A stretch of DNA of 12,597 nucleotides from Hemicentrotus pulcherrimus (lineage: Eukaryota > Echinodermata > Echinoidea > Camarodonta > Strongylocentrotidae). The notes beneath the pieces were generated by a model. The model was not told where the DNA came from and ran no database searches. It was given only the letters and a program-made list of their open reading frames with translations. Below, in pieces: positions 1-8,700 of the stretch. How positions within the stretch are numbered: the first letter of the stretch is position 1; the number at the start of each line of letters is the position of its first letter. The translations under genes and the position numbers were made by a program. Location of the stretch: the NCBI GenBank assembly GCA_003118195.1, contig BEXV01000241.1:285659-298255 (forward strand). Direction: 5' to 3'.

Positions 1-1480
1 GACCCAGAGCTTTATACATGTCCAAACATGAATTTTCACAATATTTGTCATCCTTTGAAAGTTTGACAATCTTAATTTATTATCATCAGGTTATAGTGAA
101 GCCAATCCGTATTTATAGATTCAAACTTTGCCATTCCTCTCTGATTTCTTGCATACCGGTAGGTTATTACCATGATCCAAAATGATATCAATCTCATGCT
201 TTTCTACAATATTTGTTTTTTAATTTTTGAGCTTAACAAAAGATTGGCGATGGTTGTAGAGAGGTTGGTATCAATTCACCACATTATGTTTTAGCCACGA
301 TGTAAATCTGATTATCCATGATTTGAAGAGAATGGAAAGTTTTAAGGGATGGATTGAGTAGCTCTTCTCATCAGATGAAGTTATAGAAGTTAGATTTCTA
401 CTTACATGCCAGACAAGAGTATAGTTGGAGACTATTAATTGTTCATTCAAGTGTAGATTGATAACCCATTTAGAATTATTAGATACATAAAGACCCTCCT
501 TTGTACAAAATAGCTCAGAATGTACATGTTCCTCTTCTCAGTTATTTGAACAAATATTTGAGTTCCATCATAATGACTGAAAACTGGGCTATTTGTTACA
601 TTATAATGTTCATTAAGACTAGAATAATGTTATCATGAATTGTTACTTGGGCAAGTCAAGTTATTTGGTGCCCCATATGTTGTTAAGAATAAAGAAAACA
701 AAATTGGGTCTGATCGAATGTCAGTAGCACTATGGATTTATTATAATCATTACAAATATTATAAATTATGATAATAGTCGTAATGTAAGTGACAAAAATA
801 CATTAGACTTGCCCATTGTTTAAAAATCACTTCAACAATATGCACAGCATTAATTTGTTTTGGAATGAAAACCCTGAAATTTTGTGGGAATTCCTACAAA
901 AGTTTGAAAAGATCAATTGGAAGAAAAGTTATACAGTATTTTAGTTTTATAGCTTTATAAATGTTGCATTTTATTACTTTATTATTAAGTGAAGAGTTCT
1001 GTTTTTCTGTACAGACTCTGATTTATCAGAAGTGTTCTTAAAATTTAGAAATATTTTATTTTACATCCTGCAAATGTTCACTAAAATCTCTTTCTATGAC
1101 TCTTGACATAGGCCATCTACCCTCTCTTTGATAATACATTTATACTCTTACTCAGGGTTTGTGCTACAAAGGGGGAAATTGGTCCCTTATGGTTTTCTAA
1201 AAATACAAAATAAAATGCTGCCCCCTAATATGACAATTATTCTTTCTCTGTTTATATTTTCCTTGTGAGAGGTGTTGAAGACATGGCCCAAAGATGTGGA
1301 AACCTTATTTTGGTCACATATGTTCATGTTTACATATCAACACATTATTTTATGAATCCTTTAAGTTTTATTTTATTTTTTAAAGTCTCTGACCTTTTTT
1401 TGGAACCTGTGTTCTCTCCTTTAAGGCCCTCTGAAATGTTGGTTGCCCCAAATTTGCCAACAGATTGAAGGCAAAGTAAC
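1..1480. other. AT-rich region with no recognisable gene
   Basis: No exon-like stretch, RNA gene or element was identified. A 67-codon open frame at 1265-1468 has mixed hydrophobic content and no domain, and is probably chance. Confidence 0.75.
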
Positions 1481-1589
1481 GTGAAAGAGGATGTCATTTA
1501 AGACACACTTTCGAAAAGATCCCCCCCCCCCCCCAAAAAAAAAAAAAAAAAATCTTGCAGAAATGTGTCTTAAATGTTATCATCTTTAC
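1481..1589. repeat. Fold-back inverted repeat centred on C14-A18
   Basis: The arm at 1495-1507 (CATTTAAGACACA) is perfectly inverted at 1564-1576. Weaker pairing continues inward to GAT/ATC beside the homopolymers and outward to about 1481 and 1589. The centre is 14 C (1521-1534) followed by 18 A (1535-1552). The form suggests a small fold-back mobile element or a hairpin that acquired a homopolymer centre. No target-site duplication or transposase was seen. Confidence 0.7.
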
Positions 1590-1751
1590 ATTATCATACA
1601 AGAAAGTTAAATTTTGCCATGAATTTTTTGGGCTCCCAAGCTTTAAGAATAAACTGATGCAATTCCTGCACTTGATTGGCCTAATTTTATGATTAGAAAT
1701 AAAAATCATAATGCTGTGTAAAAGCACAGAAGTGTTCATGAAATCATCCTG

Positions 1752-1793
1752 TCTTCTTCTTCTTCTTCTTCTTCTTCTTCTTCTTCTTCTTCT
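1752..1793. repeat. (TTC)14 microsatellite
   Basis: An uninterrupted TTC/GAA triplet run of about 14 units at the left edge of the pyrimidine-rich tract. GAA/TTC runs can form triplex DNA. Confidence 0.95.
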
Positions 1794-3090
1794 ATATCTT
1801 TCTTGATTTCCATCTCCTCGGGTTTCTTCTTTTGGGTAATTTACCCTTCCTTCTCCTCCTTCCCCTTCACCCCTCTTCGTTCTCCTTTTCTCCTCTCTTT
1901 ATCTCTTCCTCTTCTTCAGCCTCATTTTCTCTTCATTCCTATCTATCTCCTCCCTCTCTTTATTTTTGACCTAATCCTTCTGTTTGTCCTAGCTCATCAT
2001 TTTTTCCTTCTTCACGTCCTCCCGTTTTTTTCCTTCTACATTGATCACCTTCTGTATATCTCATTTCTCCCTTTCTTTCCTTCTCACCCTTATCCCGAAC
2101 TTTCTATTTTATCTCCTTCTCTTTCTCCTTTTTCTTGAAATTTTTCTCCTTTTTCTATTTTCCTTTTCTTTTTTCCCCTCGTTCTAGTTTTCTCCTAATT
2201 CTTATTCTCCCTGAGCTCCTCCTTAAATCCATACTCTTTTTTCCTCTCCAGTTTATTTCCTTCTTCATATATAGCTCTTCTTTCGAAGTTGTAGTATATA
2301 GCTCTTCCTTCTCCTTCTATAGTGATTGATCGATCCTCCTGTCCTCTGGTCTTTTGTTCCTTTTCCATCTTCGCCAACGCAGTACCATCTATAGATTTTA
2401 ATCTTTTCGTCCTTTGGCCTGTAGCCTACAGTGTACTCGTATATTTTATTCCCCTAGTTTATTCTTTTCTTTTCTTTTCTCTCTCCTTCTCCTAATCGTT
2501 TTGATTTTTAACTTCTTTACTTCATATTCAACTTTTAGATCAATTCTTCTCATTAAAGCTCATACTTCTTCTCCTCCTCCAATTGTTTTTTTTTTTTTTT
2601 TCTTCTTCTCTTGATCGAGTTAGTATCTCCTTCTCTTGATCTACTTCCTCTTTAAATTCACATTCGTCCGGCTCAACATTCTACGAGCCTATCATATTCT
2701 TTTCCCTTTTTTTAGGATAGCTAGGTCCAAGAGCTATAGGTGTTCCTCCTTCTTCCTGCTCCGGATTCTTCCGGCGATCCCCCAAGTTCGTTCCTCCTAT
2801 TAGCGCTCCTTCCGTTCTAAGTTCTATATTATCTTTCTTCTTCTTCTTCTATTTAAAGTTCCAAATTCTTCTTCATTATTCTTCTACTTCCTCTTTTCTC
2901 TGCTCCTTCTTCCTCATTCCGCCGATCTCCTCTGGCCTTCTCTTCCCGATCCGCCACTTATCTATTTCTTCTTCATTCTTCTTCAAGTTCTTCTTCATCT
3001 TCTTTTTTCTTCGATCTCCCGTTTTCTCTTTCTCCCTATTTTGTTCTCTCTCTCTCTTCCCTTTTTGTTGTTCTTCTTTTCAGTTTTTTA
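1752..3090. repeat. 1.3-kb pyrimidine-rich (CT-rich) tract
   Basis: Strong strand asymmetry: the + strand is overwhelmingly C and T for about 1.3 kb, with many TTC, TCC and CTT runs, a long T run at about 2586-2602, and short mixed islands such as a duplicated TATAGCTCTTC (about 2270 and 2298). The reading frames found here (for example 1803-2138) are rich in Phe, Ser, Leu and Pro only because of this composition and are not genes. Probably a decayed, expanded GAA/GGA-type simple repeat. Confidence 0.9.
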
Positions 3091-3133
3091 CACTAAAAAA
3101 CTGAAAAGAAGAACAACAAAAAAGGAAGAGAGA
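3051..3133. repeat. Near-perfect palindrome, 40-bp arms, 3-nt spacer
   Basis: The left arm 3051-3090 (pyrimidine-rich, ending CAGTTTTTTA) is repeated inverted at 3094-3133 (purine-rich, starting TAAAAAACTG), with one mismatch in 40 and the spacer CAC. The right arm is the only purine-rich block among pyrimidine-rich flanks, so it is probably the copied arm. The high identity implies recent origin or active maintenance. Confidence 0.95.
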
Positions 3134-3345
3134 CGTGGCTCTCTTTTTATCGTAATTCCCTGCCTCCTCTCGCTTGCACATCTTCGTTTCCCAAACCCAG
3201 CGCAGCGCTATATCGCGCAGATACTCGACTCTGCATGATATTGACGAGATGCTGAGCGATGCTGACTGTAGTTATACAAAAAAGTGCTTGCCTCCTATTT
3301 CATTGAAGGTCCTAGTGACTGTTTTTCTACCTGGAAGTACTTGGG
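3134..3345 (+). other. CpG-containing segment, possible untranslated exon
   Basis: 3196-3262 holds a local cluster of CpG dinucleotides (AGCGCAGCGCT, ATCGCGCAG, ACTCGAC, GACGAG). A direct duplication GATGCTGAGC/GATGCTGACT lies at 3248-3267. A donor-like GG|GTATGT lies at 3344/3345. Frames of 65-67 codons cross it but show no domain. It could be an upstream 5' UTR exon for the Rab30 gene; nothing proves it. Confidence 0.2.
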
Positions 3346-3461
3346 TATGTGATTTGAACAATGTTAAATCCGTTTGAAATTTCGATGTGTTAAGATGTTG
3401 TGTATACTTTAAAAAAAAATAATCATAATCTACTGGAGTGGGAGTGCTAGCGAGTAGTGGG

Positions 3462-3483
3462 AGAGGTCATACAGTAGACCTCT
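3462..3483. repeat. Small perfect hairpin (7-bp stem)
   Basis: AGAGGTC (3462-3468) pairs with GACCTCT (3477-3483) across an 8-nt loop. GACCTCTAG recurs at about 3597-3605, in TCGACCTCTAGCGG. No known element was recognised. Confidence 0.35.
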
Positions 3484-4312
3484 AGACGACTTCAGTCCCA
3501 CATGCTTTAATTTTTGTAATGTTATTTCACCAAAACTGAACTTTAAGTCTTATGCACTCCAACAAAGCATGGAGAGTCAATGCTAATGCGTATGTCGACC
3601 TCTAGCGGTGCACTATGTGCTAAGAACTTAGAAGTAGCAATTGCACACATGAATAGTCAATACACAAATTACACACAAATGCACTCAATAAATATGATGT
3701 GGCTGATCGGCAAGTTTGACAGTGTCTAGATCTACTCTTAGACTTATTCTTATAGGGGCGCTGGTCCGATCGAGAATAAGGATCGTCTGCTTTTTCACAG
3801 ATGTTCCATTTTTTTATCAGCGCGTAGATCTAATTGGTGGTACGGAAAATGGATTCGGCAATGATTTTCTTGATGCTTTTTAGTATTTGACTTTCAAATT
3901 TATGAGCGATAGTGTAGAGCTTTTTTATTTTTCATGGTGCCATTGTGTGTTCTGGTGCATACTTTATAGAGTATTTTAACATTATAGCTATAGATCTAAA
4001 GGCAATATGGAGAGAGAAAATCATACAAACTAACAGAGATAAAGAAAATTATTAACATGGAATACCTGAATGTTCACCCACGCATTCACTATCTGACTAG
4101 TCTGAGACAAAGCCACAGGCAAGTTTTCATTCAACTTTAAGTTGTTACATAATCACAAGTCATTTTTCACTCTCAAAACTCACTTTGTATTTTCATAATC
4201 CCTCTCATTCTATTCTACTGTATGAAGTAATATTAGGCCCTCTTTAAAAACAAAGCACAGAACCGTGAAATCTTTGCTGTTCTCGATCATTGGAATTGTC
4301 AACTGTTACTGA
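3484..4312. other. No gene seen
   Basis: AT-rich non-coding DNA. The only structure noticed is an 8-bp inverted repeat CTTATTCT/AGAATAAG around 3745-3780 flanking a GC-rich loop. No ORF, RNA gene or element was recognised. Confidence 0.7.
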
Positions 4313-4425
4313 TGACGTTCCACCAATCCATATTCGGGGTCAGGGCAGGGTCGGCCGAGCCGGCTAGCTGCAGTAATGGGTACGGTGCGAGGATACGTAA
4401 ATCATCGGGCTAGCTAGCTATATAG
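4313..4425 (+). promoter_or_regulatory. Promoter-like block: CRE-like, CCAAT and TATA motifs
   Basis: TGACGT lies at 4313-4318, ACCAATC (CCAAT box) at 4322-4328 and TATATAG at 4419-4425. They sit in an unusually CpG-rich patch (about 4334-4470) within otherwise AT-rich DNA. A TATA at 4419 predicts transcription starting near 4445-4455. A second weaker TATA-like GATAAAAGG lies at 4482-4490. The block could serve the Rab30 gene through a 5' UTR exon, or a separate short transcript ending at the stem-loops at 4698-4780. The motifs are seen; their use is inferred. Confidence 0.4.
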
Positions 4426-4502
4426 GGCGCCGATCTTACACACGCACTCGCGCGAGAAGTGAGATCGAGGCTTTCATCTTCGATAAAAGGGGATAAGAAG
4501 AT

Positions 4503-4544
4503 ATGGCAGGAAAACTTTCTACATTCTTGATTTTGGTGGCATAA
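4503..4544 (+). other. Tiny ORF (13 codons) just after the promoter-like block
   Basis: ATG at 4503 has G at -3 and G at +4. The frame reads MAGKLSTFLILVA then TAA: a basic start and a hydrophobic run, like the beginning of a signal peptide. It could be an upstream ORF, the relic start of a secreted-protein gene (a weak donor-like GGTGGC occurs at its end), or chance. No downstream exon was recognised. Confidence 0.12.
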
Positions 4545-4604
4545 TTCATTCAAATTCAGATCAAGCTATCTGTTTTTATCATTATTTAATTATTTAAGAT
4601 TTGT

Positions 4605-4660
4605 GCGTGAGGAATTTCATTGTTAGCGTGAGAGCGTGAGAATTGAGTGAAAGGCGTGAG
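4605..4660 (+). repeat. Four GCGTGAG heptamers in 56 bp
   Basis: Exact GCGTGAG occurs at 4605-4611, 4626-4632, 4634-4640 and 4654-4660, all in the same orientation. GCGTG is the core of bHLH-PAS sites (hypoxia and Ah-receptor response elements). The cluster could be a binding array or a degenerate short tandem repeat. CpG is rare in the surroundings, which makes four conserved copies notable. Confidence 0.6.
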
Positions 4661-4697
4661 TCTCAATTAGAACTATAAGCTAAGAAAGATAACAAAC

Positions 4698-4780
4698 GGT
4701 CTTTTTCAAGACTATACCATCAGTCCTTTTCAGGACTACAAAACCTTCAAGAAAGATTACAGAGAGTCCTTTTCAGGACT
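4698..4780 (+). promoter_or_regulatory. Cluster of three histone-mRNA-type 3' stem-loops with a U7-type downstream element
   Basis: There are three 16-nt hairpins, each with a 6-bp stem and a TTTC loop: GGTCTTTTTCAAGACT (4698-4713, one G.U closing pair), AGTCCTTTTCAGGACT (4722-4737) and the identical sequence at 4765-4780. This is the geometry of the metazoan replication-dependent histone 3' stem-loop bound by SLBP. CAAGAAAGA lies at 4748-4756, 10 nt after the second hairpin, matching the sea-urchin histone downstream element that pairs with U7 snRNA. AACAAACGG before the first hairpin also resembles histone 3' UTR context. The first stem pair is A-T in copies 2 and 3 rather than the usual G-C. 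No histone ORF precedes it. It may be a relic histone 3' end, or the end of a non-coding transcript. Confidence 0.65.
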
Positions 4781-5254
4781 CCTCAATCCTCCCCCTCTCT
4801 CACATGGTGCACCTGCAAACCTACTGCACTTTATGACTCGTAGTTTTTAAATTTATTCATCAAATAATTATTTCATTATTTGTATTAAAGTTATGCTTGA
4901 AAATGGAAACTATCTAGAGAAATACCTACATGAAAAATGTAATCATTCTCATGACTCTGTAAATACAGACTTTTCGATCGTTGGCTACTTTTTTATGGTA
5001 GACCAATGTATTGACAAATATTTATCTTCTCTACTCCTTTAGGCATTAAAACCTTATAAGAACAGTTTGTACAAGTACCGATTGTATAATGCTTTTATAC
5101 TAACAAAGATTAGAAATGATCAGTGAAATGAGAGCTTGAAGATCAAGAAATTAGTTATAGATAATTTCTCATTTTTCATTTTTTTGCTACCCATAGACTA
5201 ACTTAAAGTTGCCTTCAGATTGTGTTCTAAATAGATATGACAGGTTTGGAGGTT

Positions 5255-5361
5255 GTCGCTTATCTTGGTAAAGACAGTTTTGTGAAACACATCGCGGACA
5301 AGTTTAGCGACAGCAGTGAGATGTCGTTGATCTTGTAGTCATGACAGTTCCGAGAAACGAC
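5255..5361. repeat. GC-richer segment with direct and inverted copies of a 14-bp motif
   Basis: GTCGCTTATCTTGG (5255), GTCGTTGATCTTGT (5323) and, on the opposite strand, GTCGCTAAACTTGT (5298-5311) share a GTCGYTNANCTTGK core. The two direct copies continue into similar GACAGTT..GAAAC segments about 68 bp apart. This looks like a decayed dispersed or fold-back repeat in the region just upstream of the Rab30 start exon. Confidence 0.45.
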
Positions 5362-5550
5362 CCCATGTCACCAATAAATGCAAGCCCATCATCAAAATCA
5401 TCCACAGAACATGGGTAATTCTTAAGTAAGACTGACATTTGTCAAACTTCCCCATACACTTCTGTGGTGACCCTTGCCGCACATTTCCTTATGTCTGACC
5501 AAAGGTGCCAAACATGTTTATAATGGTCTACCTGGTAAAAGTAACTTTTG

Positions 5551-5563
5551 TTCTCAACCTCAG
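5551..5563 (+). promoter_or_regulatory. Candidate 5' UTR splice acceptor upstream of the start exon
   Basis: TTCTCAACCTCAG ending at 5563 is a good polypyrimidine-plus-CAG acceptor 56 nt before the ATG. It would let an untranslated upstream exon join a first coding exon of 5564..5705. The partner exon is not established; candidates lie near 4450-4460 and 3300-3345. This is sequence-pattern inference only. Confidence 0.4.
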
Positions 5564-5618
5564 ATCATCAATCCTAAAGTGTGTTCTAATCTAACGTTGC
5601 TGAAGATCGTCCTGTATC

Positions 5619-5705
5619 ATGGAGGACTACAAGTATCTCTTTAAAGTTGTTCTCATCGGCAATGCTGGGGTTGGCAAAACATGCCTTGTCAGACGTTTTA
5701 CACAG
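5619..5705 (+). CDS. RAB30: Rab30 coding exon 1 (residues 1-29)
   Basis: It encodes the N-terminus, the first beta strand and the whole P-loop GNAGVGKT, ending at FTQ. It is followed by the donor GTAAGG at 5706, and the exon ends in phase 0. The start codon context is good (A at -3, G at +4), and an in-frame TGA lies 18 nt upstream. The vertebrate protein has two further residues before MEDY, which are absent here. Confidence 0.95.
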
Positions 5706-8700
5706 GTAAGGATTGATTGCTTGGTTTTGTTTTGTTTGAATAACTTTGCATGAACCCAGCAGCAGCACCATAAAAATCCTCATTTTTTTCATAGCTCTTC
5801 AATAATAACTTTTCCAACTTTGAAAAATGATGTAGATGTCTATAGTATTTTGGAACTTGATTACCTTCGGCTACAGTACCATTAAATCTTTAAGTTGGGA
5901 ACACATCAGTATCCCCAATAAGATGGTGTTTTTGTCTCGATGTGTCGTATTGTTCCAATTTAGATACACAGTTTATTATTTACTTAGGAGTGCATATCAA
6001 CTAGTTGGATTGCAATTTCATAATTTATGTTAAAGGTAATTTGTCCCATTTGCAGGCCAAAAATGAAAAGGTTAAATTCCAATGGCTTTTGAAAGACAAT
6101 ACTAATTCAAAACTTCCCACAAAATTAAAGGGCTTGAAGGGCCATTATGAGTCGTCAAATCGACTTAAGCGATTGCAATTACCTATGTAATAGTCTGATT
6201 TTCAAACCTTTTTACGGAATGGTCGTACGTTTTGTGTTGCACAAAGATTCAATCACTTTAATTTTGGCCATTACAAGAAGTGGGTTATTGATGAATTTGA
6301 TGTAGACAAATGCTCCTGTACCTGTTACAGCTCATTTTATGTATGTTATTACCAAATAAAAAAAGATGTCAGTCAGTCACTCAATAGTGTCTGACAGTGA
6401 AGTCTAGAAGGTAGACAGGGTTTCCTTGCATAATTTGAATACTAGGAAGCTGCTGATGTTTAAATTCTACAAAAAGGACATACATGACATATTCATAGTT
6501 CCTGCAAAGTTCTACAGAATTTAATGTTGGCTACAAAAGGGACATAGTATTTAAATTTTTTTCATGTTGTTGTTGTTGTGGAAAGCCACATTTAAACCCC
6601 CATCTTTGAGCTCCTTGAAGAGGATTGATATTGATTGTTTCTGATTTGTTTCAGGGCTTATTCCCACCTGGACAAGGTGCTACTATAGGTGTTGATTTCA
6701 TGATCAAGACAATCGAAATTGGTGGCGAAAAAGTCAAGGTAAGTGGAGCATATTAAAGAGATTGGGAACCTTAGTCTCAGATTCTAAATAAAATCCTGGA
6801 TTTAGCTCATGCTGCAATGATAATTATAAACCTTCAGGTCAGTCAGAAACCCCAAGACTTTTACAAGCCGATTGCCTGTCTGATTATAAAGATATTTATG
6901 ATTGGAAATCGCAATCAAATTTTGTGTTTTCCTAACGGTTCTCATAACACTACAGTCTATTGGGGAAATGAGTATGGTAAGACCGGTCACTCAAAGATTT
7001 TTTACTTTTTTGAAGCACTTCTTGGTCATTTTGAAGTGCAATTTTTTTTTTAGGGCTTTAATATTACACCATATCACAGACACTGATAACACATAGAGTC
7101 GTGCATCTCAGAATTATCATTGCTAAACAATGCCTTTAATAGTTCAGAAAATTAGCTTACTAATACAGAACATTTTATGTGCAACCTGATATACCTGGTA
7201 AGGTTGTTTTTTCCTAAAGAAGATCTTATGCCAACCACGAGAATGATGCTCATACAATTTATCCCTCTATACATGTAACTTCATCCACACAGTGGATGCT
7301 CTAGATGGATCATTTTCAGGAAATTTTGTGAATCTCATAGTTTTTGAGAATGATAAACAATGGCTGTATTCCAATGATATATTGTGCGTTGATATTAGGT
7401 CTTAGATTGCAGTAGATTGTTGTAGAAAAAAAATGAGTTCAATGGAAGGACAGTAAGTTTTTGACCATTTATCATTATGCCAAAATCAGTGTTTTTATTT
7501 TGAAGAAAGAAATATGACAAAAATAATCTACACCATGAAAGAATGCAAACAATACTGTAATTTATAAAAAGTAGAATTTAACTTTGCATTTTTACTAATC
7601 TTCTTCATTAGTTCATTTTTAGTCATGAACTTCCATTTCCTTGGATTTTTCTTTGCTATTAGTTACAAATATGGGATACTGCTGGTCAGGAGAGATTTCG
7701 TTCTATAACTCAGAGCTATTATCACAGTGCTGATGCACTTGTTCTAGTCTTCGATGTCACTTCAAAAGAAAGTTTCAATGCACTACCAAGTTGGCTAAGG
7801 GAAGTGGAGCAGTATGCAAGTCCAAAGGTCATATCCGTGTTAGTAGGTAAGTCCCGTCTTATTAAAGATAAACTTTAGTTCGGTAAAAAAAGAAAACAAA
7901 TTCTCACAGAACCAAACAAAATTTACACTGAATTAATGTTCAAGATTACAAATAAATGTCATTTGCCAAACAATTTTGGTAGAAAATGTATACTGGCGGA
8001 GTAATGAGCATAGAAAGATAAGGAAATCAAGGTAAGAAGGCCCGACACCATTGGTGTAGTCCCATATACATCTTTCTGTGTACAGTGCTTGCTACTTTAC
8101 CGAGACTGGGCCAAATTTATTATGATTTTGATGACTCCAGAACCTTGCAGTACATACCAATTATGTACTTGCTACAAGATCAACTTTTTATAATCCAGTC
8201 CACACCTTTACTTTCACAATGCAATAGCATTACCAGAACTGACCTTTATCTTTAATCTATACTGGTGTTGAGAGGGTTATAATGAAGCTAGTCAAGACTG
8301 GAAATGGGTAATTTTGCAAAGCATTTGTGCTGCTCTAAGCAAGCCTTACGTCAATTACCGCCTAATGTTTTGTGCATAATTGTTCATCTGGCGAACAAGT
8401 GACTGTGCGGAAGAAACTAAAAAGCAACCAAAGTGTGAAGAATATGATCAAAGCTCTTTGAACATTGGTTTTATTCAAACTGTTCAAAGGGCAGAATTTT
8501 TTGTTGTTGCTTGTCTATTTTATCAGAAGGTATTTATCTCCTTACCTCAAATGAATGAAGACTTGTCCACATATGCCACAGTTTACCACTGTAATTTTAT
8601 GCGCACTTAAAGGGTACCGGACTTAACACGTTTTAAATCTTATAAGACACAGACTTTTAAAGTGAGTATGAATGTAAAGGACCTTTATTGAGCTCAGCAA

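Noticed and set aside
720..780. AT-rich partial inverted repeat near ATTATAATCAT
   Set aside because: Low-complexity A/T sequence gives such matches by chance.
1803..2329. Open frames rich in Phe, Ser, Leu and Pro, resembling membrane proteins
   Set aside because: They arise purely from the C/T-rich composition; all frames in the tract look alike and there is no domain or conserved motif.
3041..3377. Two overlapping + strand frames of 65-67 codons
   Set aside because: The first reads through the palindrome, so its two halves are antisense of each other. Neither has a recognisable domain.
4500..4700. A histone coding sequence in front of the stem-loops
   Set aside because: I looked for H2A, H2B, H3, H4 or H1-like residues on the + strand and saw none; the segment is AT-rich with several stops.
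5255..5350. A short protein-like frame suggesting a transposon or RT fragment
   Set aside because: Only about 30 codons are open and no catalytic motif is present; it is better explained as repeat DNA.
5586..5792. Minus-strand frame of 68 codons
   Set aside because: It is the antisense of Rab30 exon 1, whose + strand protein is unmistakable.
8380..8610. 76-codon + strand frame in intron 3
   Set aside because: No family resemblance. The codons before the ATG and the product look like chance, and it lies inside a well-defined intron.
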